Assembly (NCBI GenBank): GCA_013151215.1
Contig: JAADIS010000003.1
Location: forward strand, 1 to 64,000
Source: Chlorobiota bacterium
Lineage (GTDB): Bacteria > Bacteroidota > Bacteroidia > Bacteroidales > F082
DNA length: 64,000 bases
Direction: 5' to 3'
In this document: positions 18,301-28,076 of the stretch, piece by piece
Numbering within the stretch: the stretch's first letter is position 1
How the letters are laid out: each line of letters starts with the position of its first letter
Program-made: the position numbers and the translations under genes
The notes under the pieces: model-generated
The model's database searches: none
Seen by the model: the letters and a program-made list of their open reading frames with translations, nothing else
Told to the model about the DNA's origin: nothing

Positions 18301-20524
18301 GCTTGAGAAAATGGTAATTGAACGAACAAAAGACCTTGACAAAGCATTGCTGCTGGCTGAAAAAGCAGCCATCGCAAAAAGCCAGTTCGTGGCCAGGATG
18401 TCGCACGAAGTACGTACGCCCTTAACCGCTATAATTGGCTTTACAAAACTACTAACTGATATCACGTCCAATCCCAAACAAAGAGACTACCTGGCGAAAA
18501 TCGATCGCTCGGCAAATACCATGCACTCTTTGATCAACGAGGTCCTCGATTTCTCTAAAATTGAATCGGGTAAAATGGAACTGGAATTTATCCCTTTCGA
18601 TCTGGAGATTCTTCTTAACTCAATCATTATATTGAACCACAAGCAGTTATATGACAAAAACCTTGAGCTGATAATCTATATCGCACCGGAAGTGCCTAAA
18701 ATATTAATCGGTGACCCGCTTAGGTTGGGGCAGGTGATCACGAACCTGATCAACAATGCTGTTAAATTTACTGATAGTGGCGAAGTGTTTGTCCGCATCA
18801 GCCTAAAAAAGAAGCTTGCAAATAACGAAATGTTGCTGCAGTTTGCCGTAAAAGATAGCGGAATAGGTATTGGCGAAAGTCAGATATCCAGTCTTTTCGA
18901 TGAATTTCAGCAGGCCGACAACAGCATTACAAGGCGCTATGGTGGCAGCGGCCTGGGACTTGCCATAAGTAAATCCCTGGTTAACAATATGGGGGGCGAG
19001 ATATGGGTTGAAAGTGAGCAATCCGTAGGGAGCACCTTTTATTTTACTGTTAAGCTTTCGGGGAAACAGCCAGGGTCGGGATCGGAAAAAACAATGCCGG
19101 ACGAATTAAAGGGCATAAATGTGCTGGTTTGCGACAGTAGGCCTTCAACCAAAAAGCTTATCAACGACTATTTGGGTGTTTTCTCATTGAAAACGGAAAC
19201 TGCCTCGTCGAGGCTCGAACTTGTAGGGAGGCTTGAAACAAGGCATTTCGACTTATTGCTGATCGACCATGATTCATGTAAGGAAGGTGGCATAGACGGC
19301 TTTATGAAGCTGTTGAGCAATCTTGAAGGCGATATGAAGACAATTGTGCTTTCTGCCTCCGGGAATCAAATAAACGATTTGGGCAAATTGAACGTCCCTT
19401 TTGACGGCTACCTCTTGAAACCTGTGTTGCCCACTGCTCTTTTCGAGAAGATATTGAGTGTTTTCAATATCGAGAACATGTCTGCCGACGATAATCCTAG
19501 CGATGACGGGAAACTTGATCAAATCCGCACGGTCCTGGGCAACAACAAGGTCCTGCTTGCCGAGGACAATGAGGTAAATAGTGAGCTGATCAAGGAACTG
19601 CTCGAAAAAGTGGGCGTCCTTGTCGATTTGACGGATAATGGCGCAAATGCCGTCCGGAAAACCATGGATAATGATTACGATTTGATTCTCATGGACTTGC
19701 ACATGCCTATAATGGATGGTTTTTATGCCTCTGTGCAAATAAGGAAGCATAACTCAAAAATCCCTATCATTGCCATATCCGCCGATACTTTACAAACGAT
19801 AAAAGCAAAATGCGAGGAATCGGGAATCAACGATATCGTCGCGAAACCTATCGACCCGGACTTGCTTTATGAAATATTGATGAAATGGGCCTCGCGAAAA
19901 AAGAAGACAAGCCGCGAGACAACAATATCAAAAACAAATCGGCCTTCAAGCCCCGGCTCATTGCCCATAAGCGGTTTGGACGTGGAAACCGGGATTCGCA
20001 GGTTCGGGGGAAACGCTGCCCTTTATTATAAAACACTAAAGAAGTTTATGGTTGGGAACAAAAGCATTTGCGGCGAAATAGAAGGTCTGATACAAAAACG
20101 GGACTTTGTGGATGCCCATTTAAAAATACATGGCTTGAAGGGCGAAAGTTCCAATATTGGGGCTGACGAGGTTTATCTTCAAACAATAGTCGTTGAGAAT
20201 TTTATTTTAGAGGACAACTTGTTCGAGTCCGCAAAATCCATAAAAACCCTTAGCAGATACCTCGACGACTTGATTTCCGGGCTGCAAGCTTACTTTGAGC
20301 ATTCGGCCACTGAACAGCCCGGCGGTTCATTATCCCTGGACATCTTAGTGAAGGATTTGATTTTGAACTTGCAAATGAATGACCCCAAGGCCTTGGACCT
20401 GCTTGATGATTTGAACGAAAAGGATCTCCCCGCTCCGCAAATAGGACGCATTAACAAGGCGGTTAATGACGGAAATAACGATGAGGCCTGTGCTTTGCTC
20501 AAGAGCTTATTGAAGAATATCTAA
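15359..20524 (+). CDS. Giant hybrid histidine kinase with periplasmic beta-propellers, two receivers and HPt
   Basis: About 1721 residues. The N-terminus is a hydrophobic export signal ending FFFASC (possible lipobox). Residues about 190-820 hold many reg_prop repeats (IWIGSYTGG, IWMGTARGG, MWFGTTKGL), forming two propellers. A Y_Y_Y-like domain (about 850-940) precedes a membrane helix near 946-968. Then come HisKA with SHEVRTPL (His about 1016), an ATPase domain with the G-box GGSGLGLAIS, a divergent receiver (about 1249-1365), a canonical receiver (about 1396-1507, LILMDLHMPIMDG) and an HPt (His about 1591, IHGLKGESSN). Unlike classic HTCS proteins it has no AraC domain, so phosphate must pass to another protein. 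ATG 15359 is chosen over GTG 15353. Its ligand is unknown. Confidence 0.88.
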   Translation: MGCTKPFAVYLIVSVFFFASCDRNIPEHGNMAYHQPTSVKLPKKQYVRPDSLVKRTPGANGMFLPGLVISDMPKQEEFSIIKKIVPGISYLPLSAEEKLSGKAPVKSKKPLVSYLKADASSYITATAVNPRKVILPKPLLINNDSILLFDAAAKRAGPESVQDGDTIYPPLMRYSAKPFRAKAFDFEYKDDAVYDICFLGENQQLPNSYIRNISIDKQGVIWIGSYTGGLISYDGQFFDQYTEKTGLSDNGIVTMTIDDKERIWMGTARGGVNCYDGNTITQYTTNQGLPSNLILAVINDSKGRMWFGTTKGLACLKNDSLEVYTTKQGLATNAVYALLEDKHGNIWVGTYGKGVQMWNGKYFVSYSKKDGLAGDRILSLFEDHSGNIWIAAQGGGVSCFNGKSFVNYTVEQGLGNNNVLSIIESGNKIWFGTFGNGISSFDGQAFSRYTSKDGLNDDYIRTLFADGNGNIWIGTDGGGISKLRINGFRHITEKQGLTNKLIVSVFQDDDGRMWLGAFEKGLMLSNNINHGEQLRTFVPISTVQGLANNIVTSIFQDSKKNYWFATYGGGVSKLDYNSYKNNKLKFTNYSTKQGLLSDVVRNIVEDENGDIWFSTKGGATRFDGKNLFTLTKKAGLGGNDVVCLFIDKENAIWIGSKGGGVSRLKNDSITTFKLAQGLANNTVWTIVQDKNGILWFGTDGNGLSYYDGKKFVNINTDDGLCNNFVFSLTLDEQNSLWAGTTRGLSKLMLKPAGDEKNNANFYIKPGIMNYGKLEGLKSLDFYHNSALLDKNGKLWFGTTNALTLFDTKSSGNSSFETLIHINGISINDKDLEFTGLEKDKRVLKEQGIQYDSIAPFLNYPIGLSLPNNLNHLTFNYSATNWDSPDKVKYQFKLKGLDIGWNPITQEKYADYRNIPPGAYSFVLRAKGASGKWSSELDYPFTIRRPWWMAWWAIIVYVVAGISFIWLLVLSRVNIIKKQKAALEKMVIERTKDLDKALLLAEKAAIAKSQFVARMSHEVRTPLTAIIGFTKLLTDITSNPKQRDYLAKIDRSANTMHSLINEVLDFSKIESGKMELEFIPFDLEILLNSIIILNHKQLYDKNLELIIYIAPEVPKILIGDPLRLGQVITNLINNAVKFTDSGEVFVRISLKKKLANNEMLLQFAVKDSGIGIGESQISSLFDEFQQADNSITRRYGGSGLGLAISKSLVNNMGGEIWVESEQSVGSTFYFTVKLSGKQPGSGSEKTMPDELKGINVLVCDSRPSTKKLINDYLGVFSLKTETASSRLELVGRLETRHFDLLLIDHDSCKEGGIDGFMKLLSNLEGDMKTIVLSASGNQINDLGKLNVPFDGYLLKPVLPTALFEKILSVFNIENMSADDNPSDDGKLDQIRTVLGNNKVLLAEDNEVNSELIKELLEKVGVLVDLTDNGANAVRKTMDNDYDLILMDLHMPIMDGFYASVQIRKHNSKIPIIAISADTLQTIKAKCEESGINDIVAKPIDPDLLYEILMKWASRKKKTSRETTISKTNRPSSPGSLPISGLDVETGIRRFGGNAALYYKTLKKFMVGNKSICGEIEGLIQKRDFVDAHLKIHGLKGESSNIGADEVYLQTIVVENFILEDNLFESAKSIKTLSRYLDDLISGLQAYFEHSATEQPGGSLSLDILVKDLILNLQMNDPKALDLLDDLNEKDLPAPQIGRINKAVNDGNNDEACALLKSLLKNI

Positions 20525-20728
20525 GGGGAATTTAAGTTTATTTTAACAAGCGGTAAGGGTAAAACAACATTTGTCTGTCTTATTATTTAGAAATCGCTTT
20601 TTTTTGTCGAAAAAAAAGATTCCTGCCAAACCGAGACTGAATTATAATTGTCGATATTGATTATATAGTCATGTCCTTCTTGGACTTATAGTTAAGGGTA
20701 TCGACCGTGCGTTCATAATATATTACTG

Positions 20729-23700
20729 ATGAAAAAAACAAATATACAGATGATGTTGCTGCTTTTGTTATCGGCGATTTTCATAAACATTTATGCTAAT
20801 AACAATTTAAATTTGCTAGGGTCTGATTTGAGCAAACAATCCAAAGAATCAACCTTTTTAATAACTGGTGTTGTGAGCGGTAATATTACCGATTGCAATA
20901 CCGGAATTGGGATTTCCAATGTTTTGGTCGAGGCTGACGATGGCACAAATCACTATGAGGTTGAGAGCGACCAGAATGGCGATTACACTCTGACCGTGGA
21001 AGCATCTACTTATAGCCTTCAATTCAATTTGCTTGGTTATCAGGAAGTTATATATAGCAATATTGTTGTTAGCGGAGGACAAACAAATATCCGGGATGCC
21101 CAATTGTGCGAAAACGCCAACCCTGTGTCCAATGTTTATGCCAATCCTGACCTAAATTGCCCCGGGGTTACTGTTAGCTGGGATCTTCCGGCAGGGCCTT
21201 ATGCGATAATTTATGATGATAACTCGGCCGAGGACTATTCCATCTGGAATCAGGCAGGAGGGGAGATTGCAGTTGAATTTACACCCGGTTCTTATCCCGC
21301 TACAATTACGGGAGGAAAGATTTATGTTGGCGATGGTTCTTATCCCGCTGGTGGCAACTGGTTGGGAACCACAATGGAAATAGGTGTTTTGGATGATGAT
21401 GGCCTTTACGGCCTGCCGGGAAGTGTTCTGGAAACCGATACAGTTACCGTCGATAATTATGGATGGGTTTTGTTTCAGGGTGTTTTTTCGTCGGAAATAA
21501 GCGAAGGGAGCTTTTATATTTATTATAAGCAGCTTCACGACTCGCCAAATGCCGCTCCCATCGGAATTGATGGTGATTTGCCGATAGTGTATCAATCTTA
21601 TGTAAAACAGGCTGGCGGCAGTTGGGTGTTTTCGCCTTATCAGGATTTTATGATTAGGGCTGAACTCTATGGCCCAACAGGACAATTTTCTAATTTTGCG
21701 CCAACCCGCGCATATCTGGAGCCGGCCGAGCCTATTGCGAGGGACGATATTTATTTAGCGACTTCCCACAAAAGAATTCAGGCCGGTTTTAGGAAATCGG
21801 GCAAAATAATTCCGCTGGGCGATAAAACCCGCTCGCTTTCTAAATATAATTTGTTCCTTGTCTCGGGTTTCGACCCCGACCAAGGGGAAGGCCCTGAATC
21901 AGGAACGCCGACCAGCATTGGGAGCCCCAGCACTATTTCATATTACGATAATTTCCTGAAACCACCAGGCTTCTATGCCTATGCCGTTGAGGCAGAATAC
22001 GATAGCGGTGATAAATCATCCTGGGCCTATTCAAATATTTTTAGTTGCGGATTAGATAATGTTGTTGATCTAAGGACAAGTCTTTGCGATAGTAGTCAAG
22101 CCGATAATGTTGAATATCATGCAATCGGAACTAATTTTCCTTATCAGGATATCATATTGATGAGCGATGACAGCGGCCTTGTGGTTTTCGATAGCTTGAT
22201 AAACGGAAACTATAATATCGAGGTTTTTAAGATCGGATATGAAAAAGTTAGCCTGAACGACCTTCTGATTAGTACCGATAGTAGTTTGTCGGTCGAGTTA
22301 TATGAAAACACTTTTGTGCCGCGGAATTTATTTGTGGATTCCTTGACGGCAGTTGCGGAATGGCAACCAGCCTTGGTAACGGCCCTGGAAACTGAAGACT
22401 TCGAGGGTGTGCAATTCCCTCCAGAGGGATGGTACCAAACCATCGACCTTGGGGATTTGTCGTGGTGGACTCGAACGAACACGGCCTACAATGTGCCTCC
22501 GCAGTTTGAGGACGGAACCTCTTCCTGGTTTGCGGCCGGCGAAAAAAGGGAAAGTCTTCATCCAGGAGATTCATATCTTGTTACTCCTTATGTTGATTTA
22601 AGGCTAAGCGACAGTTTATATATAACTTTTGATAGATGTTTTGACGGTACTTATGGTGATGTCGCAAGGGTTCTTTATTCCAATAATAATGGCCTCGATT
22701 GGGTGTTGCTGCAAGAACTGTATCTTGCTCAGGGATGGATAAACCAGTCGATTGATTTGTCATCTATCTCAGGTTTTGAAAATGGGAACGACAGTGTCGT
22801 GTTTGCCTTTTCCAACACTTCTGCCGGAGGATACCCTGCGGTTTTTTGTGTTGATAATGTAAGCGTCCACAACGGCCCGGCAGCCGTTACAGAGTATGAC
22901 GTTTATCTGAATGACGGTTTTGCAGGGTCAACTGCGCCCGATACCTTAACTTATTCATTCAGCGGCTTGGAGTATGGAGTAGAATATACAGCAAAGGTAA
23001 GGGCAGTTTATTCATGCGGTATTTCCGACCCGATTAGCTTTACCTGGACATCCTCTTTTCTTTATCCGCCGCGAAACCTGGATCATGATTATACTTATAA
23101 TACCGATGAGGTTTTGTTGAGATGGAATCCTCCTCTGCAGCAGGGCAACTACTACTCAAACTATGTTACGGCAATTTCCGATACTGCGTTTATACCAAGT
23201 GGATTGATAGGTTTTAAGGTTTATAAAAATGATGAATTAATTGATATTCAGGATTATACAGGCCAAACCGAAGATCAGTTTGTTTATTATCTGGATAATA
23301 ATGTCGATCCAGGAACTTTTCGGTATTCAACAAGCGCGATTTATGACCTGACACCATACGGGTTTGCAGGGGATACTGCCGAATCAATGCTCTCCAACTT
23401 TGATACGGTCAAAGTAGTCTGGGGAAATAGCATGCCTTTCTATGAAGGCTGGGAAAAGGCTGATTTCGATTATCAGGGATGGGGGACAAGCCCGGGCAAC
23501 TGGAGAATAAGTACGCAGACAGGCGATGATGTGCCTTCTGCCGAATTTTCCTGGGAACCTCAGCTTGACACTTCATATAAAAGGATACTTGTTTCGGCAC
23601 CGATAAATGCCGATATGATCGGCATAGGTAATATCTTCCTGGATTTCGATATAAAACTCGACGATAGAAATGCCGGCAATACCGAGAAGATGATGATTCA

Positions 23701-25093
23701 GATTAAGCAAGCAGATGACTCAAATTGGCATGGCATAGATACTTTATATAATAACGGATCTTTCGATTTTGCTCGAAAGCATTACGATATTACTTCGAAA
23801 TCGCGTGATAAAGTATTCAAGATCAGGTTTGTGGCCAGTGGCGAAAACTCCTTTAACATAATTTCCTGGTATATCGATAATATTAATGTTTATCGCACTT
23901 GTGAATCGCCATCCGGCTTGTATGCCGATTATTTTTGGGATTCGGACGATGATTATGGTATCTCACTTTGTTGGGAAGCACCCCAATTGCCAATATATTA
24001 CCTTCATTGGGACGATGGAGAGGTTTATAATGGCATTGGCCTTGATGCAGAAGGCGAATTCAGTACTGCAGCTCGTTGGGATGCGGATATGTTGACGGAT
24101 TATGATGGCCTATATGCAACAAAAATAATGTTCCGCCTTGCAGATCCAGGGTTTCAGAAAGTAATTGTTAAAATCTGGGAAGGGCCGGATGCATCTAGCT
24201 TGCTTGCCGAAAAGTTGGTTGATTCACCAGTTGTGCTCGATCTGAACACTGTGGAACTTGATGTTCCGGTGCCAATAGATGTGAGCAAGGAATTATGGGT
24301 AGGATATACTATTTATAGCGATTTCACTTCCTTTCCTGCCGCTGTTGATGCCGGGCCTGCCATTTCAGCTTATGGAGATAAAATCAGCCTCGACGGCATT
24401 TCCTGGGACAACCTCTCTGATTTTGGGTTGGATTATAATTGGAATATCGGAGTGCAGCTGGAAGAATTGGATCAGTCATATCCCCGGAATGCTATCAGCG
24501 AAGCTGCTTACGAAATCACCGGCAGCAAGGCGAAATTTGTTCTGGGGCCGATAGTAAAAAGGCCAAAAGCCGTATCGTCTTATCCTGAAAGGAGTTTCGA
24601 CGGTTTTAATATTTATTCTAAAACTGGTCAGGATAGCGAATACGAATTTGTGGAATTCGTTCCTTATATCGAAGGGCAATTGGCCTATTGTTATAAATTC
24701 AAGGCCGAGGATGATGTGCAGTCCGGTAAATGCTATTTTTATCAGCTTACATCAGTAAATTCTTCTGCCGAAGACCAATGTGAATCGGCACCGGCCACTA
24801 CAGCAGATGGTGAAGATTATGCTTACGCTTGTGTAACCGGAATAAACGAGGCTTATGTCCCGGTAATTAACATGTATCCTAACCCTGCGTCAAATACTGT
24901 TAATATCAAATCTATGTCAAATATTAACAAGATTGTCATCACTAATTATTTCGGACAGATTATACAAAATATTAAACCCGCGCAGAGAACATCATTAATC
25001 CTCAACACTACATCGTTCCCCAACGGTGTATATCTCGTTCATATTGATACCGATAATGGAGTGCAAACCAAAAAACTAAGTATCGCCAGGTAA
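20729..25093 (+). CDS. Large multi-domain T9SS cell-surface protein
   Basis: A 1454-residue exported protein with a signal peptide (MKKTNIQMMLLLLLSAIF onward). A carboxypeptidase-regulatory-like beta-sandwich lies near 45-125 (GISNVLVEADDGTN). Fibronectin-like and choice-of-anchor/MAM-like modules follow, for example DFEGVQFPPEGWYQT near 550 and FYEGWEKADFDYQGWGTSPG near 905. The C-terminal T9SS type A domain begins INMYPNPASNTVNI. No catalytic domain is recognised. It is likely an adhesin or matrix protein. It is 204 nt downstream of the hybrid kinase on the same strand, so it could be a target or partner of that sensor, but this is speculation. Confidence 0.85.
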   Translation: MKKTNIQMMLLLLLSAIFINIYANNNLNLLGSDLSKQSKESTFLITGVVSGNITDCNTGIGISNVLVEADDGTNHYEVESDQNGDYTLTVEASTYSLQFNLLGYQEVIYSNIVVSGGQTNIRDAQLCENANPVSNVYANPDLNCPGVTVSWDLPAGPYAIIYDDNSAEDYSIWNQAGGEIAVEFTPGSYPATITGGKIYVGDGSYPAGGNWLGTTMEIGVLDDDGLYGLPGSVLETDTVTVDNYGWVLFQGVFSSEISEGSFYIYYKQLHDSPNAAPIGIDGDLPIVYQSYVKQAGGSWVFSPYQDFMIRAELYGPTGQFSNFAPTRAYLEPAEPIARDDIYLATSHKRIQAGFRKSGKIIPLGDKTRSLSKYNLFLVSGFDPDQGEGPESGTPTSIGSPSTISYYDNFLKPPGFYAYAVEAEYDSGDKSSWAYSNIFSCGLDNVVDLRTSLCDSSQADNVEYHAIGTNFPYQDIILMSDDSGLVVFDSLINGNYNIEVFKIGYEKVSLNDLLISTDSSLSVELYENTFVPRNLFVDSLTAVAEWQPALVTALETEDFEGVQFPPEGWYQTIDLGDLSWWTRTNTAYNVPPQFEDGTSSWFAAGEKRESLHPGDSYLVTPYVDLRLSDSLYITFDRCFDGTYGDVARVLYSNNNGLDWVLLQELYLAQGWINQSIDLSSISGFENGNDSVVFAFSNTSAGGYPAVFCVDNVSVHNGPAAVTEYDVYLNDGFAGSTAPDTLTYSFSGLEYGVEYTAKVRAVYSCGISDPISFTWTSSFLYPPRNLDHDYTYNTDEVLLRWNPPLQQGNYYSNYVTAISDTAFIPSGLIGFKVYKNDELIDIQDYTGQTEDQFVYYLDNNVDPGTFRYSTSAIYDLTPYGFAGDTAESMLSNFDTVKVVWGNSMPFYEGWEKADFDYQGWGTSPGNWRISTQTGDDVPSAEFSWEPQLDTSYKRILVSAPINADMIGIGNIFLDFDIKLDDRNAGNTEKMMIQIKQADDSNWHGIDTLYNNGSFDFARKHYDITSKSRDKVFKIRFVASGENSFNIISWYIDNINVYRTCESPSGLYADYFWDSDDDYGISLCWEAPQLPIYYLHWDDGEVYNGIGLDAEGEFSTAARWDADMLTDYDGLYATKIMFRLADPGFQKVIVKIWEGPDASSLLAEKLVDSPVVLDLNTVELDVPVPIDVSKELWVGYTIYSDFTSFPAAVDAGPAISAYGDKISLDGISWDNLSDFGLDYNWNIGVQLEELDQSYPRNAISEAAYEITGSKAKFVLGPIVKRPKAVSSYPERSFDGFNIYSKTGQDSEYEFVEFVPYIEGQLAYCYKFKAEDDVQSGKCYFYQLTSVNSSAEDQCESAPATTADGEDYAYACVTGINEAYVPVINMYPNPASNTVNIKSMSNINKIVITNYFGQIIQNIKPAQRTSLILNTTSFPNGVYLVHIDTDNGVQTKKLSIAR

Positions 25094-25116
25094 AATAGTT
25101 TGTTATTTGTATCAGT

Positions 25117-25155
25117 AAAAAAGGTTGCCCGTAATTTACCGGCAACCTTTTTTTT
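25117..25155. terminator. Intrinsic terminator after the large surface-protein gene
   Basis: GGTTGCC pairs with GGCAACC around CGTAATTTACC, flanked by A6 upstream and T8 downstream. It ends the surface-protein transcript before lon, and its symmetry would allow action in both directions. A second inverted repeat, AATGCCG (25174-25180) with CGGCATT (25194-25200), lies just beyond it in the lon upstream region. Confidence 0.85.
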
Positions 25156-25325
25156 AAGATTTGTTGTCAATTCAATGCCGGCGCATAAAAAAACGGCATT
25201 AAAGTTGTTTCATACAACGACCTTATTTTCACAACAGTACAAATCGGATGGTTGTTTAGGTAATTGTGTGTAAATGAGGTTAATACAAATGAAAATAAAA
25301 TGCCATTTATAAGAATGATGACATA

Positions 25326-27788
25326 ATGGCGCAAACATCGGATATATTTATGGATACAAAGTTTAATCTGACAGAAATACTAGATGCAGACACTGAATTT
25401 TTCCCTTTGCTTTCTTCGGAAGACGAAGAGATGATGAACTCGGAGGATGTTCCCGGCGATTTGCCGATATTGCCACTTAGAAATACCGTTTTGTTTCCCG
25501 GAGTAGTTATACCCATTACCGTAGGGCGCGACAAATCGATAAACCTGATCAGGGATGCATATAAAGGAACTAAAGTGATAGGTGTTGTTGCCCAAAAAGA
25601 TGCCGGGATCGAAGATCCAGTCGCCGAGGACTTAAACAAGGTGGGGACGGTCGCGCGCCTAATTAAAACGCTTCAAATGCCCGACGGGAACACCACAGCC
25701 ATCATTCAAGGGAAAAAGAGGTTTGAAATAAGCGAGATAACCCAACAAGATCCATATTTCAAAGCCAAGGTCCAGAATTTTGAATCTGACAATGTTGTTC
25801 CTGAGACTAAGGAGTTTCAGGCTCTTATATCGTCAGTAAAGGATATGGCGATCCAAATTATCGAAAAGTCGCCCAATATTCCCACTGAGGCCGTATTTGC
25901 CTTAAACAACATTGAGACCCCTGCGTTCCTGGTCAACTTTGTTTGCTCAAACCTGAATGCCGATAATACCACAAAACAAAAGTTGATCGAGATTTCTGAT
26001 ATCGAAGTGCGCGCCAACAAAGTCCTGGCAATCCTTACCAAGGAATTGCAGATGGTGAACCTTAAGACCGATATCCAGAAAAAGGTAAAGACCGATCTTG
26101 ATAAGCAGCAGCGCGATTATATGCTGAACCAGCAACTCAAGACCATACAGCAAGAACTGGGCGGCGGCCCGCACGATAGCGAAATAAAAGAGCTGGAACA
26201 AAAGGCAAAGAAGAAAAAATGGAGCAGGGATGTCGGCGATACTTTTAAGTCGGAACTGCATAAGCTGCAGAGGATGAACCCCTCGGCGGCAGAATACTCC
26301 ATACAGCTCAACTATTTGGATGTCTTTGTGGAACTGCCCTGGGATGAGTTTACAAAAGACAACCTGGATTTAAGGCGCGCCGATAAAATATTGAATGAGG
26401 ATCATTACGGACTCGACAAAATAAAGGAGCGGATAATTGAGTATCTGGCTGTTCTAAAGCTAAAAAACAATATGAAGGCCCCGATCCTCTGTTTTGTAGG
26501 CCCTCCCGGAGTTGGAAAGACTTCGCTCGGGAAGTCGATAGCCCGTGCCCTCGACAGAAAGTATATCCGCATGTCGCTTGGCGGCGTTCGCGACGAGGCT
26601 GAGCTGCGCGGCCACCGCAAGACTTATATAGGCGCCATGCCCGGCAGGATTATACAAAACCTTAAAAAGGTAAAAGCCTCCAATCCTGTTTTTATGCTCG
26701 ACGAAATAGATAAGGTAAGTGGCAATACTTATAGCGGCGATCCGCAGGCTGCTTTATTGGAAATACTTGACCCTGAGCAAAACAACCACTTTTATGATAA
26801 TTTCTTGGAGCTGGAGTACGACCTTTCCAGGATAATGTTCATCGCAACGGCGAATACCTTATCGACTGTTCACCCGGCATTGCGCGACAGGATGGAGATA
26901 ATCGATTTAAGTGGTTATTTGCTGGAGGAAAAACTGGAGATCGCAAAAAGGCACCTTGTCCCTAAACAACTTGAGGAACATGGTGTGAAATCATCTCAGC
27001 TTAAGTTTAACAAGGCTGTTTTGGAGGCAATAGTCGAAGATCACACCCGTGAGGCAGGAGTGAGGTTGCTTGAAAAACAAATCGCCAAAATTATACGGAA
27101 CAGGGCAAAGTTCATTGCCATGGACGAAGAGTTCGATGCTAAAATAAGCAAGGAGGACCTGAACAAGATTCTTGGGCCGCCGCGATTCCAGAAAGATAGA
27201 AATATCAAAAATGACATAGCAGGAGTAGTAACCGGACTGGCCTGGACAGCCGTGGGCGGCGAAATATTGTTTATCGAGGTTAGCCTGAGCAAAGGCAAGG
27301 GGCTGCTGAAGCTGACCGGTAACCTGGGCGACGTGATGAAAGAATCTGCAAGCCTGGCTTATGAGTATTTAAAAGCTCATTCCATGCTTTGGGACATAAA
27401 CCCCGATGCGTTCGACAAATGGAACGTACATATCCATATCCCTGAAGGAGCAACGCCGAAAGACGGCCCGTCGGCGGGCGTAACCATGTTGACGGCACTG
27501 GCATCGGCGTTTACCCAGCGAAAAGTAAGGGCCAGGATGGCAATGACAGGTGAAATTACCCTGCGCGGAAAAGTAACACCGGTAGGAGGTGTGAAAGAAA
27601 AAATACTTGCGGCTAAACGTGCTAAGATCAAAGATATTCTTCTTTCCAAAGAAAACGAGAAGGATATATTGGAGATAGATGAGAGCTTCATTAAAGGTGT
27701 TGACTTCCATTATGTTGAAAATATGACCGAAGTCTTGGACTTTGCCCTGCTAAACGAAAAAGTGAGAAACCCGATCAAGATTTCATAA
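25326..27788 (+). CDS. lon: ATP-dependent protease Lon
   Basis: An 820-residue LonA. The N-terminal substrate-binding domain starts LPILPLRNTVLFPG. The AAA+ domain has Walker A GPPGVGKTS at about 391-399, followed by FMLDEIDKV. The serine protease domain has the Ser in DGPSAGV (about 716) and a downstream Lys in GGVKEKILAAKRA (about 759), forming the Ser-Lys dyad. It degrades damaged and regulatory proteins in the cytoplasm. An acidic N-terminal extension of about 35 residues precedes the domain and could be shorter if translation starts at ATG 25350. The gene stands alone between two apparent transcription ends. Confidence 0.97.
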   Translation: MAQTSDIFMDTKFNLTEILDADTEFFPLLSSEDEEMMNSEDVPGDLPILPLRNTVLFPGVVIPITVGRDKSINLIRDAYKGTKVIGVVAQKDAGIEDPVAEDLNKVGTVARLIKTLQMPDGNTTAIIQGKKRFEISEITQQDPYFKAKVQNFESDNVVPETKEFQALISSVKDMAIQIIEKSPNIPTEAVFALNNIETPAFLVNFVCSNLNADNTTKQKLIEISDIEVRANKVLAILTKELQMVNLKTDIQKKVKTDLDKQQRDYMLNQQLKTIQQELGGGPHDSEIKELEQKAKKKKWSRDVGDTFKSELHKLQRMNPSAAEYSIQLNYLDVFVELPWDEFTKDNLDLRRADKILNEDHYGLDKIKERIIEYLAVLKLKNNMKAPILCFVGPPGVGKTSLGKSIARALDRKYIRMSLGGVRDEAELRGHRKTYIGAMPGRIIQNLKKVKASNPVFMLDEIDKVSGNTYSGDPQAALLEILDPEQNNHFYDNFLELEYDLSRIMFIATANTLSTVHPALRDRMEIIDLSGYLLEEKLEIAKRHLVPKQLEEHGVKSSQLKFNKAVLEAIVEDHTREAGVRLLEKQIAKIIRNRAKFIAMDEEFDAKISKEDLNKILGPPRFQKDRNIKNDIAGVVTGLAWTAVGGEILFIEVSLSKGKGLLKLTGNLGDVMKESASLAYEYLKAHSMLWDINPDAFDKWNVHIHIPEGATPKDGPSAGVTMLTALASAFTQRKVRARMAMTGEITLRGKVTPVGGVKEKILAAKRAKIKDILLSKENEKDILEIDESFIKGVDFHYVENMTEVLDFALLNEKVRNPIKIS

Positions 27789-28018
27789 TGTTGCTACTGG
27801 GGCTTAAACCTGATTAATTCATAAAAAATGACAATTAACAAATCAAAAAAAAAATACTATTGTTTGGGGCGGCAAAAAACCATTTATGTTAAGCATTGTT
27901 TATACTGAGTTCCCGGATAAGACCGGAAGTGTTTCAGGATTTGTTTGTTGTGAATTTAGTGGTGCGATTTTCGCATTTGACACTTGAGCCTACGCCTGGG
28001 CATTTCGATCGTAATTAG

Positions 28019-28048
28019 TTGTAGATGTGCAAAAAATTAGTACTTTTG
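28019..28048 (+). promoter_or_regulatory. Promoter of the thrS-infC-rpmI-rplT operon
   Basis: TTG (28019-28021), exactly 19 nt, TACTTTTG (28041-28048) is a full match to TTG-N19-TAnnTTTG. The start would lie near 28053, giving a leader of about 25 nt before the thrS ATG. The remaining spacer back to lon (27789-28018) shows no gene and no clear terminator. Confidence 0.75.
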
Positions 28049-28076
28049 CAGCCAATTTTTTCAGCGAAAACAGAAG

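Noticed and set aside
19274..19750. 158-codon minus-strand frame inside the giant kinase
   Set aside because: It lies opposite two receiver domains with clear motifs, so it is a shadow frame.
20588..20625. Poly-T/poly-A hairpin after the giant kinase gene as a terminator
   Set aside because: The stem is almost only A-T pairs, has no GC core and no separate U-tract, so termination cannot be claimed.
25174..25200. Inverted repeat AATGCCG/CGGCATT upstream of lon as a CIRCE-type heat-shock operator
   Set aside because: The sequence does not match CIRCE (TTAGCACTC-N9-GAGTGCTAA) and lies right after a terminator; it is more likely a second stop signal or chance.
27369..27710. Minus-strand frames of 104-113 codons inside lon
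   Set aside because: They are shadows of the Lon protease-domain codons; the sense frame is conserved and complete.
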